Shown: positions 44,314 through 53,508, numbered from the stretch's first letter. The stretch is 64,000 bases of DNA from Ciceribacter sichuanensis (GCF_024055605.1 NZ_JAMXLX010000004.1:186001-250000); one strand, 5' to 3'. Made by a program: numbers and translations. The notes: a model not told the origin generated them from the sequence alone.

Positions 44314-46146
44314 ATGCCCATGGCCGATCATGCCATTTCCGTCGGAACGACAGAGCCGTTCTGGACACGCCTCCGGCTGGTTCTGCCGATCTACTATATG
44401 GTTGTGGTCGCTACCCTCATTCTGATCCATCTGCCTGGCGCCAGTGATTATGTCGGCGCGGACAATGACGATTGGATGCGCCTGATCGAGGTGCGCGACC
44501 TCATCGGCGGGCAAGGCTGGTTCGACATGACCCAGTATCGGCTCGGTCTGGCGGGCGGCACGCCGATGCACTGGTCGCGCTTCATCGATCTGCCCATCGC
44601 CGCGCTCATCCTGCTATTCGGACAGTTTCTCGCGCCCGAACAGGCTGAAGCTGCGGCCCTATTCGTCTGGCCGGTCTTCCTGATCCTGCCGCTGCTGGCG
44701 GCGATCGGCCTTGGCGCGAGGCGTCTCGGTGGCACGCCGGCCATGCACATCGCTCTGGGTCTCGCCTGCGTCTATGTCGTCACCTCCAACCGCTTCCTCC
44801 CCGGCGCGCTCGATCATCACAATGTCCAGCTCGTTCTCGTCGCGACCATCGCGGCGATGCTGGTCGACCCGCTGCATCGGGCTGCAAGCTATGCACTTGC
44901 CGGATTTTGCTGCGCGCTCGCCATTGCGATCGGGGCCGAAACAACCCCTCTGATCGCGGTCGTCTGCCTCGTCGTCGCGGTGGTCTGGGCCTGGCATGGA
45001 GCGGCCTATGCCGCAGCCGCTCGTGCTTTCGGATTGACCCTGGCGCTCTGCGTGTCCGCCTTCTTCTTCCTGACGGTGCCGCCCCGTCTTTACGCCAATG
45101 TCACCTGTGACAGCCTTTCGCTCGGATATTTCGGCATTGCGACCGTCGGCGGCGTGGCGCTTTTCCTGTCCACGTTCCTTTTCACGGAAGGATCGCGCGG
45201 AAAGCGTTTCGCCATTCTCGCATTCGATGGCGTGGTGGTGCTGGCGGCGGCATTGCTGCTTGCGCCGCAATGCCTGCAGAACCCGCTGAACGATCTCGAT
45301 CCGCTGATGGTGACGATGTGGCTCAACGAGGTGACCGAGGCGCAGTCGGCCCTTGCGCAACTGCACCGCGAGCCGGGAAGCTTCGGCGGATATTATATCG
45401 TCGGCTTCTTTGCGGTCATCGTCTGCGCTTCCCGTATCGTGCTCAGGGACCGCGTCGAAGCGCATGCCGTTCTCCTGCCGCTCATCCTTGCGAGCTGGGC
45501 CATTGCGCTCGTTCAGGTTAGGGGCGCGGCCTTTGCCAATCTTCTTTCGATCCTGCCGCTCTCCGTGCTGATTGCGGAATTGCGGCGCAATGCCAATCGC
45601 AATCCCGAGCATATGGGGGCAGGCCTCGCCTTTGCCGCCGCCACGCTGTTTGCCGTGCCGAGCGTATGGATGCTGGGCGGCACCTTCTTCACGGAAGGTT
45701 CCGACGGGGTAATCAATCGCCTGCGTGGGCAGATTTCGAAGAGCGCCGTTCCGGGTGAGGATTGCACCAGCGCCCGTGCCTTGATGCAACTCGGCGAACT
45801 GGAGCCGACGACCGTCGTTGCGGGATCGGAAGCGGGCGTGAAGATCCTGCGCTATACGCCGCATCGCGTGCTGACGGCGCCCTATCATCGCGATCAGGGC
45901 GGCATGCTGGCGGAACTGCACATCGGTATGGCGACGCCCGAGGCCGCGCTGCCTCTGCTACGCAGTTCGGGAGCAACCGTCATTGCCTATTGCAAGATGG
46001 ATCCGCAGGTGAAGATGGTTTCGACGTTGGAGCCCGACGGGCTATATGCCGCCTTGGCCAAGGGCGAGGTTCCGGCCTATCTTCAGGTCCTGCCGAAAGA
46101 CCCGGTATCCGGCTTCGTTCTCTACCGGCTAGTCCCTGGCATGTAG
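44314..46146 (+). CDS. GT-C-like polytopic membrane protein
   Basis: This is a 610-aa protein with about 11-13 membrane helices and a periplasmic-type C-terminal part of about 120 residues. After TM1 comes an acidic loop GADNDDWMRLIEVRDLIGGQGWFDMTQYRL, followed by HWSRFIDLPIAALIL, features shared with GT-C glycosyltransferases that use lipid-linked sugars. With the divergent GtrB-like and GtrA genes it would complete a three-part system that adds a sugar to a surface glycan. No exact family is recognised. ATG 44320 is an alternative start. Confidence 0.78.
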   Translation: MPMADHAISVGTTEPFWTRLRLVLPIYYMVVVATLILIHLPGASDYVGADNDDWMRLIEVRDLIGGQGWFDMTQYRLGLAGGTPMHWSRFIDLPIAALILLFGQFLAPEQAEAAALFVWPVFLILPLLAAIGLGARRLGGTPAMHIALGLACVYVVTSNRFLPGALDHHNVQLVLVATIAAMLVDPLHRAASYALAGFCCALAIAIGAETTPLIAVVCLVVAVVWAWHGAAYAAAARAFGLTLALCVSAFFFLTVPPRLYANVTCDSLSLGYFGIATVGGVALFLSTFLFTEGSRGKRFAILAFDGVVVLAAALLLAPQCLQNPLNDLDPLMVTMWLNEVTEAQSALAQLHREPGSFGGYYIVGFFAVIVCASRIVLRDRVEAHAVLLPLILASWAIALVQVRGAAFANLLSILPLSVLIAELRRNANRNPEHMGAGLAFAAATLFAVPSVWMLGGTFFTEGSDGVINRLRGQISKSAVPGEDCTSARALMQLGELEPTTVVAGSEAGVKILRYTPHRVLTAPYHRDQGGMLAELHIGMATPEAALPLLRSSGATVIAYCKMDPQVKMVSTLEPDGLYAALAKGEVPAYLQVLPKDPVSGFVLYRLVPGM

Positions 46147-46168
46147 ACGAGTATGGACGCAAGGGGCC

Positions 46169-46399
46169 CTAAAGCACGGGCCGTCTGCGACAGGCAAACA
46201 GCACGAGCAACAGATCGACGAGCCCGATGTTGAAACCTATGACCGCGATGGCGAGCGGCAGCAGCGATGCCGGCTCGGGCGGCAAGACGAGCGCCAGCAC
46301 GAAGACGAGCGGGATAAGAAGCGCAACCAACGCTATTGCAAAGGCCGAACGCGTCATTCCCGCGGCGATACCAATCGCCATGGTTGAGAAGAATATCAC
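46169..46399 (-). CDS. Small membrane protein, unknown
   Basis: This is a 76-aa very hydrophobic protein with two helices (about 12-38 and 45-70) and a basic C-terminus CRRRPVL. It is convergent with the GT-C-like gene. No domain is recognised and the ribosome site is not strong, so it may be a small inner-membrane protein or a chance frame. Confidence 0.45.
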   Translation of the reverse strand: MIFFSTMAIGIAAGMTRSAFAIALVALLIPLVFVLALVLPPEPASLLPLAIAVIGFNIGLVDLLLVLFACRRRPVL

Positions 46400-46560
46400 A
46401 GTTGTCCCTACCCCTTGATCATGACAAATCCTGGCACGAACGGCCGGGAATCATCCTGATCCACATCAAAGAGGCATAGCGGAAATTCACCCGGAAGCGC
46501 CAGATTTTTCGGCATTTTGCCAAGGGTCTTGCACTTTCTTGCCTGACAAAAGCAAAGGAA

Positions 46561-46618
46561 CGGTTCCGCGGGGGAGGGAACCGGCCGGGTTGGGGCAGGC
46601 GGGAAGGCCGCCTGCCCC
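46561..46618 (-). terminator. Two hairpins after the spike-base gene
   Basis: The first, nearest the gene, is GGGGCAGGCGG with CCGCCTGCCCC (46592-46602/46608-46618). The second is CGGTTCC with GGAACCG (46561-46567/46577-46583). Both lie downstream of the minus-strand gene ending at 46642. The region 46400-46641 has no other recognisable content. Confidence 0.6.
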
Positions 46619-46641
46619 GGATTTAAGGGAGCGGCGATCGG

Positions 46642-46905
46642 TCAGACCAGGCCGACGATGCCGTCCGCCGTCGTGCCTGTGTCGAGCACCCTGCTCACCC
46701 GCAACGGCAGGATCGAACCGCCGGGAACGCTCGTGAGTACGATGCTCGCGCCGGATGCCATGACGACGGCTATATCTCCGCCCGAACCGAGATAGAGGCC
46801 GCGGGTGGTCTCGACGAGGTCCACGTCGTCGTCGGGAAGGATAGCGAAGCCGGTCGAGGCCGGACCGGAGAGCGAGGGATGGACGTTGGAGAAGCGATCG
46901 GTCAT
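46642..46905 (-). CDS. Phage/GTA-like spike base protein (RCAP_Rcc01079-like)
   Basis: This 87-aa protein begins MTDRFSNVHPSLSGPAS. The part VDLVETTRGLYLGSGGDIAVVMASGASIVLTSVPGGSILPLRVSRVLDTGTTADGIVGL matches the pattern of small phage and gene-transfer-agent head-spike base proteins (T-R-x-L-Y-x-G-x-x-G-D, then V-P-x-G-x-x-L-P-x-R-V-x-R-V-L-x-T-G-T-T-A). An AAGGAA site precedes the start at 46905. No other phage gene is within the window, so this is an isolated relic or a domesticated gene. Confidence 0.75.
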   Translation of the reverse strand: MTDRFSNVHPSLSGPASTGFAILPDDDVDLVETTRGLYLGSGGDIAVVMASGASIVLTSVPGGSILPLRVSRVLDTGTTADGIVGLV

Positions 46906-47122
46906 GTCGGGGTTTCCTTTTGGGGCTGGTGGATGCCCCATTGTCCCCTGAAATGGCCGGGCGGGGATGGTCGGGCGCAGTTTTCGAGCGAAAATATCCG
47001 GTCCGTACCGCGTGTCTTGCAGTCAAGACCATGAAAACAGGAGAGGTTTTGCGGAAGCGGCAAGCCGGGGATTGGAAAACCCCGTTGCTGAACTTCCCCG
47101 AAATTTGCGCTAGGGAAGAAGC

Positions 47123-48742
47123 ATGAACAGTTTCTTCAACGACGATTCGCGCAGCAATCTCGCCGAGTTCACGGTCTCGGAACTGTCGGGCTCGATCAAG
47201 CGCACGATCGAAACCGCCTTCGACCATGTGCGGGTGCGTGGCGAAATCTCCGGCTATCGCGGTCCCCATTCGTCGGGCCATGCCTATTTCAGCCTGAAGG
47301 ACGACAAGTCACGCATAGACGCGGTGATCTGGAAAGGATCCTTTTCCAAGCTGAAATATCGGCCGGAAGAGGGCATGGAAGTCATCGCCACCGGGCGCAT
47401 CACCACCTTCCCCGGTTCGTCCAAGTACCAGATCGTTATCGAGCAGATGGAGCCGGCCGGCGCCGGCGCGCTGATGGCGCTGATCGAGGAACGCAAGCGC
47501 AAGCTTGGCGCCGAGGGTCTGTTCGACGCGGCGCGCAAGAAGCCGCTGCCCTTCATGCCCAAAGTGATCGGCGTCGTGACGTCTCCGACCGGGGCGGTCA
47601 TCCGGGATATCCTCCACCGCATCTCCGACCGCTTTCCGGTGCATGTCGTCGTCTGGCCGGTCAAGGTGCAGGGCGAGGGTTCGGGCGAGGAGGTGGCCAA
47701 CGCCATCAACGGCTTCAATGCCCTGCGCCCCGGGGATGATATCCCGCGGCCGGATGTGCTGATCGTTGCGCGGGGCGGCGGCAGCCTCGAAGACCTCTGG
47801 AGCTTTAACGACGAGATCGTGGTCAGGGCCGCGGCCGCAAGCCAAATTCCGTTGATTTCCGCCGTAGGTCACGAAACCGACTGGACGCTGATCGACTATG
47901 CCGCCGACGTGCGCGCGCCGACACCGACCGGCGCCGCCGAAATGGCGGTGCCGGTCAAGGCGGAACTGGTTGCGCAGGTGGCCAATCTCGCGGCCCGTCA
48001 TTCCGGCGCATTTGCAAGGCAGATGGACCAGCGGCGGCAGAACCTGCGTGCGCTCGCCCGCGCGCTTCCCTCCCTCGACCAGTTGCTGGCTTTGCCGCGA
48101 CGTCGTTTCGACGAGGCGGCGACCGCCCTTGGCCGAAGCCTTGAGCTCAACACCATGGCCAAGCGTCGAAGCTTCGAGCGCGTGGCAAGCGCGCTTCGGC
48201 CCGATATGCTGGTGCGCCGCATCCAGGAACGGCGACAGACCGTTGCCGAGCGGTCGGCGCTCGCCGAACGCATCATCGAGCGGATGATCGACCGCCTGAG
48301 AACCCGGATCGGCCGCGCCGATGCTGCCCTGACGGCAGTTCCAGCGCGTCTTAAAGGGCATACGGATCGCGGGCGTGACCGGCTGTCGAGCCTCATGCTG
48401 AGAGCCGACAGCGCCATCGGCAATGAACTGAGGGCGCAGCGCGCGGCGCTGACGGGGCATGAACGCATGCTGCAGTCGCTCTCCTACAAGAACGTGCTGA
48501 TGCGTGGTTACGCAGTCATCCGCGATGGCGAAGACCGACCTGTTTCGCGCGCCGCCGCACTGTCGGCAGGGGATGCAATCTCGATCGAGTTTGCTGACGG
48601 ACGTGTCGCTGCGATAACGGGCGAGAGAGACGGAACGCCGCCCGCTCCTCCATCACCTGGCCCGGCGCAGGCGAAGCCGGCGTCAGCGAGCCGCGCGGCA
48701 AGGAAAACCGAACCGCCGAGCGGGCAGGGGAGCCTCTTCTGA
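47123..48742 (+). CDS. xseA: Exodeoxyribonuclease VII large subunit
   Basis: This is a 539-aa subunit of the single-strand DNA exonuclease. Residues about 15-120 are the OB fold ([45 protein letters not shown]). The catalytic core follows, with [38 protein letters not shown] and [28 protein letters not shown]. Then comes a long coiled-coil (about 280-450) that binds the XseB subunits. It is somewhat longer than the E. coli protein. Its stop overlaps the next start by 1 bp. Confidence 0.97.
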   Translation: MNSFFNDDSRSNLAEFTVSELSGSIKRTIETAFDHVRVRGEISGYRGPHSSGHAYFSLKDDKSRIDAVIWKGSFSKLKYRPEEGMEVIATGRITTFPGSSKYQIVIEQMEPAGAGALMALIEERKRKLGAEGLFDAARKKPLPFMPKVIGVVTSPTGAVIRDILHRISDRFPVHVVVWPVKVQGEGSGEEVANAINGFNALRPGDDIPRPDVLIVARGGGSLEDLWSFNDEIVVRAAAASQIPLISAVGHETDWTLIDYAADVRAPTPTGAAEMAVPVKAELVAQVANLAARHSGAFARQMDQRRQNLRALARALPSLDQLLALPRRRFDEAATALGRSLELNTMAKRRSFERVASALRPDMLVRRIQERRQTVAERSALAERIIERMIDRLRTRIGRADAALTAVPARLKGHTDRGRDRLSSLMLRADSAIGNELRAQRAALTGHERMLQSLSYKNVLMRGYAVIRDGEDRPVSRAAALSAGDAISIEFADGRVAAITGERDGTPPAPPSPGPAQAKPASASRAARKTEPPSGQGSLF

Positions 48743-49341
48743 TGAGCGGACGGCGCTTTCTTGTTGTGCTCGCTCATCCCCTGGCGGAGAGCTTTGCCGC
48801 CGCGATGGCACGGGGGATCAGGGAAACGCTGGAAGCGAAGGGGCACAGCGTCGACCTGCTCGACCTCTATGCCGAGGATTTCGACCCGCGGCTCACCGCA
48901 GCCGAGCGGGCGAGCTACATGCAGCCGCCCTACGATTTCTCCGGTGTTGAGTCACTGGTCGAGCGGCTTCGCGCGGCCGATGGGCTCATTCTCGTTTTTC
49001 CGCAATGGTGGTTCAACCTGCCGGCAATCCTCAAGGGCTTCATCGACCGTGTCTTCGTACCGGGCGTGGCCTTCGATCACGATCCTGAAGGGGGCCGGCT
49101 AGTGCCGAAGCTCGGCAATATCCGCACATTCTGGGTCGTCACTACCACGGGCTCCCCCTGGTGGGTCGTGCATTTCTACATGGGCAATCCGGTCCGGCGC
49201 ATCCTGAAGCGCGGCGTGGCCGCCTTCTGTTCCCGCGGTCTCGATTTCCGCATGTTCTCGCTGCATGACATGGACCGCGTCACGGAGGAAAGATGCGGAC
49301 GGTTCATCGGCAAGGTCAAGCAGGCGCTCTCCCGCCTTTGA
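48742..49341 (+). CDS. NAD(P)H quinone oxidoreductase, flavodoxin-like fold
   Basis: This is a 199-aa flavoprotein of the NQO/KefF family. LVVLAHPLAESFAAAMARGIRETLEAKGHSVDLLDLY is the flavin-phosphate-binding start. VFPQWWFNLPAILKGFIDRVFVPGVAF is the signature of the family. It is cytoplasmic and performs two-electron reduction of quinones. It is coupled to xseA (TGATG). Confidence 0.92.
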   Translation: MSGRRFLVVLAHPLAESFAAAMARGIRETLEAKGHSVDLLDLYAEDFDPRLTAAERASYMQPPYDFSGVESLVERLRAADGLILVFPQWWFNLPAILKGFIDRVFVPGVAFDHDPEGGRLVPKLGNIRTFWVVTTTGSPWWVVHFYMGNPVRRILKRGVAAFCSRGLDFRMFSLHDMDRVTEERCGRFIGKVKQALSRL

Positions 49342-49521
49342 CCTTGCAGGCCCATGGGCAGCACGGTGGCCGGATTTCATCGCGCACGACTATTTGCAGC
49401 GGCGTGTGACGGCTGGTGTTTAATTTCGTCGTTTCGTTCACTATTTTGGATGCCGATAAGGTTTAATAGTGTGGCGCGGGATGTCCTGGACCCCGATTCA
49501 TGCGCCAAGGAGAAACATGTC

Positions 49522-49860
49522 ATGAAGAAAACTTCTGCCGCCCTTTTTGCCGGTCTTGCGCTGCTGACCTCCGGCGCACTTCCCGCTTTTGCCGATGACG
49601 GCCTGTCCTCCATTCTGTTCGGCAGGAGCTACAATGACGGCGTGACTGCAGTCCAGATCGTGCATCGGCCCAGCCACGCTGGCGATAGCCTGCCTCAGGC
49701 TGTGCTGTATGCGACGCCGGCCCGTATTCGACAGGCTCAGGCGATGATCATGAACGACCCCAACCTTCTGTCAGCCCTGGAGCGACGCAATATCAGCCCG
49801 CGCAATGTGGTCTGGGTGCAGACTGCCATGAACGGCGGCAAGATCGTCTACTATTACTGA
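49522..49860 (+). CDS. Small exported protein, unknown
   Basis: This is a 112-aa protein. The ATG at 49522 has AAGGAG nine bases upstream. Residues 1-24 are a signal peptide (MKKTSAALFAGLALLTSGALPAFA). The mature part is basic to neutral and ends in VVWVQTAMNGGKIVYYY. No known domain. The compact alpha/beta pattern with ARIRQAQAMIMNDPNLLSALERRNI suggests a small periplasmic domain. Confidence 0.75.
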   Translation: MKKTSAALFAGLALLTSGALPAFADDGLSSILFGRSYNDGVTAVQIVHRPSHAGDSLPQAVLYATPARIRQAQAMIMNDPNLLSALERRNISPRNVVWVQTAMNGGKIVYYY

Positions 49861-50246
49861 GTGAGTTTTGCTCGATAGTCGATCTCCCTTCCGCGGTGGT
49901 AGCGACGGGGACGAAGTGTCCGTGTCGCTCCGTTTCCTGCTGGTGCAAGTCGGTGTCCGGATGGCCCATCCGGTGGGATTGCCAGCGGTTGCAGCCAAGC
50001 CGGCATGACGGCGCGCGACCGGGCGGCCGGAGCGCCCGATGGGATCAAAAGGCGCAATCGAAAAACCAAAGGTTGACAATTGGTGCGCCTGTCTCTATTT
50101 ACAGTTTATCGATGTTTGCTTGCTGAGCTTTGGTTACCGCGCATTTGACATCTGCGCCCTGAACGAACCTTCCTTTCAAAAATCGCTATCTTAATCCGCA
50201 GCGCATCCGCGTTGTGGTCACTCAATATGCTATGAAAGGGTTCATC
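49861..50246 (+). other. 386-bp intergenic region with csp promoter and leader
   Basis: No ORF is credible here. The left part holds hairpins CCGGATG-GCC-CATCCGG (49957-49973) and CGGGCG/CGCCCG (about 50020). The right part holds a sigma-70-like promoter at 50073 and then a leader of about 140 nt before the cold-shock gene. Long csp leaders act as RNA thermometers in other bacteria; I cannot fold this one reliably. Confidence 0.6.
50073..50101 (+). promoter_or_regulatory. Sigma-70-type promoter of the csp gene
   Basis: TTGACA (50073-50078) and TATTTA (50096-50101) are 17 bp apart, close to the housekeeping consensus. A transcript from about 50108 would carry a leader of about 140 nt. Confidence 0.75.
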
Positions 50247-50456
50247 ATGACCACTGGCACAGTTAAATGGTTTAATTCCACCAAGGGCTTCGGCTTCATT
50301 CAGCCTGACAATGGCGGCCCGGACGCATTCGTCCATATCTCCGCCGTTGAACGCGCTGGCATGCGCGAAATCGTCGAGGGCCAGAAGATCGGCTACGACA
50401 TGGAGCGCGACAACAAGTCCGGCAAGATGTCGGCCTGCAATCTCCAGGCTGCTTAA
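50247..50456 (+). CDS. Cold-shock protein (CspA family)
   Basis: This 69-aa OB-fold protein begins MTTGTVKWFNSTKGFGFIQPDNGGPDAFVHISAVE. RNP1 (KGFGFI) and RNP2 (AFVHI) are both intact. It binds single-stranded RNA and prevents structure at low temperature. The long leader upstream and the terminator at 50525 define a single-gene transcript. Confidence 0.96.
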   Translation: MTTGTVKWFNSTKGFGFIQPDNGGPDAFVHISAVERAGMREIVEGQKIGYDMERDNKSGKMSACNLQAA

Positions 50457-50524
50457 ATCGGTATCTGCTTTCCTTTGACCACGGATGTACTGGCACTGTC
50501 GAAAGCATGATCCCAACGAAGGTC

Positions 50525-50547
50525 AGGCCAATAGCCTGGCCTTTTTT
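50525..50547 (+). terminator. Terminator after csp
   Basis: AGGCCA and TGGCCT flank a 6-nt loop and are followed by six T. It lies about 70 bp after the csp stop. Confidence 0.8.
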
Positions 50548-50583
50548 ATTGCCGCTCGCTGAGCCGAGCCGCGGAGAGTGAGG

Positions 50584-50814
50584 ATGAGCATGACAGAGAC
50601 GCACAGCAAATCCCGCCAGCAGGCAGAAATTGCCTTTGGCAGGGAGCAATCGCAATTCTTCGCACGTGAACGCGCTTTCGAAGAACTCGACACGATCGTG
50701 CTTGCTCGCGAGGAAAAGACCCTGCGGTTGCGGGAAGCCCGCCTTGCCAAGGAATTGCAGGATAGCATGAAGTCGAAGACCGGCCCCGTTTCGAAACGTG
50801 TCAGAAAGGCCTGA
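50584..50814 (+). CDS. Small charged protein, unknown
   Basis: This is a 76-aa mostly helical, charged protein (QQAEIAFGREQSQFFARERAFEELDTIVLAREEKTLRLREARLAKELQDSM) with a basic end KRVRKA. The ATG at 50584 has GGAG upstream; ATG 50590 is also possible. It lies behind the csp gene and before a DUF6481-like gene, a pattern I have the impression of seeing in rhizobia. The function is not known. Confidence 0.7.
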   Translation: MSMTETHSKSRQQAEIAFGREQSQFFARERAFEELDTIVLAREEKTLRLREARLAKELQDSMKSKTGPVSKRVRKA

Positions 50815-50851
50815 CCTTCGGTCGGCTCGACACCCCAACTGGAATAGAGAT

Positions 50852-51232
50852 TTGAGAAATATCAGAAATAACGAAGTTTCCGAGCGTCGCGGCAGCGCTG
50901 CCGACGCGAAAGCAGCTCTTCTTCAGGCGTATCGTGCTGCCAAGGCGGCAGCGGAGCCGACCCAGCTTGCCCGTCAGGCTGAGCGCGTGGCCATCGCGGC
51001 AGCCCGCGAGGGACGACGCGCCGAGCGTGAACGTGTAAAGACCGAGGAACGGGAGCGTATCCGCGCCGAGGCGGAGGAGCGTGAAGCCGCGATTGCGGCA
51101 GCCGCACGCGCCGAGATAGATGCGCGCGAAGCAGCTGAAAAGAACCGCATTTCCCGGGTGCTGGAAGACGAGGCGGCGCGCAAGGCCGAACGCGACCGTC
51201 GCTATGCCAATCGTAAGGCGAGACAGGCCTGA
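50852..51232 (+). CDS. DUF6481-like coiled-coil protein
   Basis: This is a 126-aa protein if it starts at TTG 50852 (RNIRNNEVSERRGSAADAKAALLQAYRAAKAAAEP). An in-frame GTG at 50798 would add 18 residues and overlap the upstream gene. Most of the sequence is an Ala, Glu and Arg-rich heptad-like helix (EGRRAERERVKTEERERIRAEAEEREAAIAAAARAE), ending EAARKAERDRRYANRKARQ. It resembles the DUF6481 family. Function unknown. Confidence 0.75.
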   Translation: MRNIRNNEVSERRGSAADAKAALLQAYRAAKAAAEPTQLARQAERVAIAAAREGRRAERERVKTEERERIRAEAEEREAAIAAAARAEIDAREAAEKNRISRVLEDEAARKAERDRRYANRKARQA

Positions 51233-51285
51233 TGGCTGATCTCCGGCCTCGACAGAGATCGAGGCCGGCCCTTATCCCCTGATAC

Positions 51286-52539
51286 TCAGGCCCACTCGCC
51301 CTTGCGCATGACAGGCACGCGCGCGCCATCGGCGCTGATACCGTCGATATCAACCTTGTCGGAACCGATCATCCAGTCGATGTGGATCAGGCTGGAATTG
51401 CCGCCCTGTGCCTTGATCTGTTCGGGGCTGAGCGAGGCGCCGTCGAGGAAGCACTTCGAATAGCACTGGCCGAGCGCGATGTGGCAGGAGGCGTTCTCAT
51501 CGAACAGGGTGTTGTAGAACAGAATGCCCGAGGCCGATATCGGCGACGAGTGCGGCACCAGCGCCACCTCGCCGAGACGACGTGCCCCCTCGTCGGTGTC
51601 CAGCACCTTGTTCAGCACTTCCGCACCCCTGGAAGCCTTCGCCTCGACGATCCTGCCGCCCTCGAAGCGGACCTGGATATTGTCGATCAGCGTGCCCTGA
51701 TGGGAAAGCGGCTTGGTGCTGGACACTGTTCCCTCGACCTTCAGCGCATGCGGCGTGGTGAACACCTCTTCGGTCGGGATGTTCGGATTGCAGGTCACGC
51801 CATTCTTGGCGGTCGATGCGCCGCCATGCCATTCATGGCCGTCCGCAAGGCCGACGGTCAGGTCCGTGCCGGGACCGGTGAAATGCAGCGCGGCGAAGCG
51901 TTCGCCGTTCAGCCAGCCGGAACGCTTGCGAAGGTTGGCGTTGTGGGTGGCCCAGGCAGCAATGGGATCGGCTTCATCGACGCGCGAAGCGGCGAAGATT
52001 GCGTCTGCGAGCCTGGCGACGGCTTCCGCGATCGGCAGGTCGGGGAAAACCAGCTTTGCCCAGGAGGGGTTCGGATAGGAGCAGATGTTCCAGTTGATAT
52101 CGAAATTGGAGATATGCTCCAGCGCCGGCTTGTAGGCGATCGAATTGGCCTTGTTGGCGCGGGCGACCTTGGCCGGATCCTGAGCCGAGAGCAGCATCGG
52201 ATTGTCTCCGGCGACCGCAAGGCGGGCAGCACCCTTCTGATAGGCCTTCGCCATGCCCTCGTAGAGCCAGTCGGATGCCCGGTCGAAGCTGCCATCCGGC
52301 GCATTTTCATAGCGCGCAAGAGTTGCCACTTCGTCGGCATAAAAGGTTGAGACGAGGCCGGCGCCGGCTTTGTAGGCATGCTGCGTGATGAGGCGCACCA
52401 GCGGCAGGGCGGCGAGCGGCGCGGTGATCACCAGATCCTGATCCCGCTGCAACTGCAGGCCGACCTTGACCGCGACTTCGGCGAGTTTATCGAGGCGGAC
52501 AGGGTCGACGGCAGTTTCGAATTCGGGCAGGAATGTCAT
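51286..52539 (-). CDS. Aminopeptidase, peptidase family M29
   Basis: This is a 417-aa metallopeptidase of the AmpS/aminopeptidase T type. The metal-binding Glu/His/Asp residues lie in GTDLTVGLADGHEWHGG, NIPTEEVFTTP, LFDENASCHIALGQCY and LIHIDWMIGSDKVDIDG. The start MTFLPEFETAVDP at 52539 is preferred to an in-frame ATG 96 bp upstream. It is cytoplasmic and trims N-terminal residues from peptides. It is divergent from the exported-protein gene at 52714. Confidence 0.95.
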   Translation of the reverse strand: MTFLPEFETAVDPVRLDKLAEVAVKVGLQLQRDQDLVITAPLAALPLVRLITQHAYKAGAGLVSTFYADEVATLARYENAPDGSFDRASDWLYEGMAKAYQKGAARLAVAGDNPMLLSAQDPAKVARANKANSIAYKPALEHISNFDINWNICSYPNPSWAKLVFPDLPIAEAVARLADAIFAASRVDEADPIAAWATHNANLRKRSGWLNGERFAALHFTGPGTDLTVGLADGHEWHGGASTAKNGVTCNPNIPTEEVFTTPHALKVEGTVSSTKPLSHQGTLIDNIQVRFEGGRIVEAKASRGAEVLNKVLDTDEGARRLGEVALVPHSSPISASGILFYNTLFDENASCHIALGQCYSKCFLDGASLSPEQIKAQGGNSSLIHIDWMIGSDKVDIDGISADGARVPVMRKGEWA

Positions 52540-52654
52540 GGAATTAGGCCTGATGGTTGTTTGCATTGAAGATCTCAACGTAGATTGCTTTGAGGCGAAA
52601 TTGAAGCGCGGGGGTGGAAAAATGGCGAAAGGCAAGACCAGGGCGACGGCAAGG

Positions 52655-52670
52655 GTCCGGCAGTCCGGTA
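52655..52670 (+). repeat. 8-bp tandem near-duplication that breaks a reading frame
   Basis: GTCCGGCA is followed directly by GTCCGGTA. ATG 52622 opens a basic signal-peptide start (MAKGKTRATARVR), but the hydrophobic part continues in another frame. Removing one 8-bp unit joins the two frames exactly. Confidence 0.8.
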
Positions 52671-52713
52671 TCTGGCCGGGGCAACCTTTTCACTGCTGCT
52701 GGCGACGGCGCCT

Positions 52714-53490
52714 GTGTTCTTGAACGCCGCCTCGGCAAGCGAATTCCGCATGACGATGTTCGGCCATGAGGTGACGATTGACAGCAATGACGATGGCGAG
52801 ACGCTCAAGGTCGATGGCAAGGCGCTTCACACCAACATCTATGTCTCGGTCACGCAGGTCGCGCTCGTTGCCGGCATGCCGGTAGTGATCGGCGATTCCT
52901 CGGCTGGCGGTAATGCCTGTGCCGGCTCGCCTTTTGTCCTGATGTTGCCGAAGGGCGGCGCTCCGAACTTCGAAGAGCCGCTCGATACCTGCATGCCGGT
53001 CACGGCGAAGGAGGAAGAGAGCAGGCTGGTCTTCGAAGCACCACCCTTGCCGGGTCGGGACGGCGAACGCTGGAGCTGGGATCCGACCGGCGGCTTCAAG
53101 ACGCTGGATGCGGTGGCCTTCGTGCCGGATGCGGCCAAGGGGTGGCGGGAACTTGCGGCAGCCGCTCCCGGCCATCCCGGCGATCTCTTCGGCTACGCCG
53201 AGATCGCCACGCAGATGGAAGGCATGCTCGGTAACGACGCGGAAAACTACAAGCAGATCATCACCGGCGTCGGCAGCGGTGAGATGAAGAACGGTTTCTA
53301 TATCGGCACCGCTTGCCAGCCGCACAATTGCGGTGGCGTCGAGGCGCTGGTGGCGGCCGATCCCGCCACGACGCGGGTCTATCTCGCGTGGAAGCCGCAG
53401 GACCAGAAGATTATCGTCCGGCCGGAGGTCAAGGAATGGCCTGTCACGGCCAGGGACGCTCTGAGGGACTGGGCCGCGACCTGGAAGTAA
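52714..53490 (+). CDS. Exported protein, unknown; signal peptide frameshifted
   Basis: The intact frame from GTG 52714 encodes 258 aa. Upstream in the same frame the codons read YLAGATFSLLLATAPVFLNAASAS, a perfect signal-peptide core, but no ATG, GTG or TTG precedes it. The ATG at 52622 lies in another frame and gives the missing basic N-terminus. An 8-bp duplication at 52655-52670 explains the shift. The mature protein begins EFRMTMFGHEVTIDS and has four Cys (GNACAGS, DTCMP, GTACQPHNCGG) likely to form disulfides. No domain is recognised. As it stands export may fail, so the gene may be inactivated or switchable. Confidence 0.7.
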   Translation: MFLNAASASEFRMTMFGHEVTIDSNDDGETLKVDGKALHTNIYVSVTQVALVAGMPVVIGDSSAGGNACAGSPFVLMLPKGGAPNFEEPLDTCMPVTAKEEESRLVFEAPPLPGRDGERWSWDPTGGFKTLDAVAFVPDAAKGWRELAAAAPGHPGDLFGYAEIATQMEGMLGNDAENYKQIITGVGSGEMKNGFYIGTACQPHNCGGVEALVAADPATTRVYLAWKPQDQKIIVRPEVKEWPVTARDALRDWAATWK

Positions 53491-53508
53491 GGTGCGGCTT
53501 ACGGCAAC

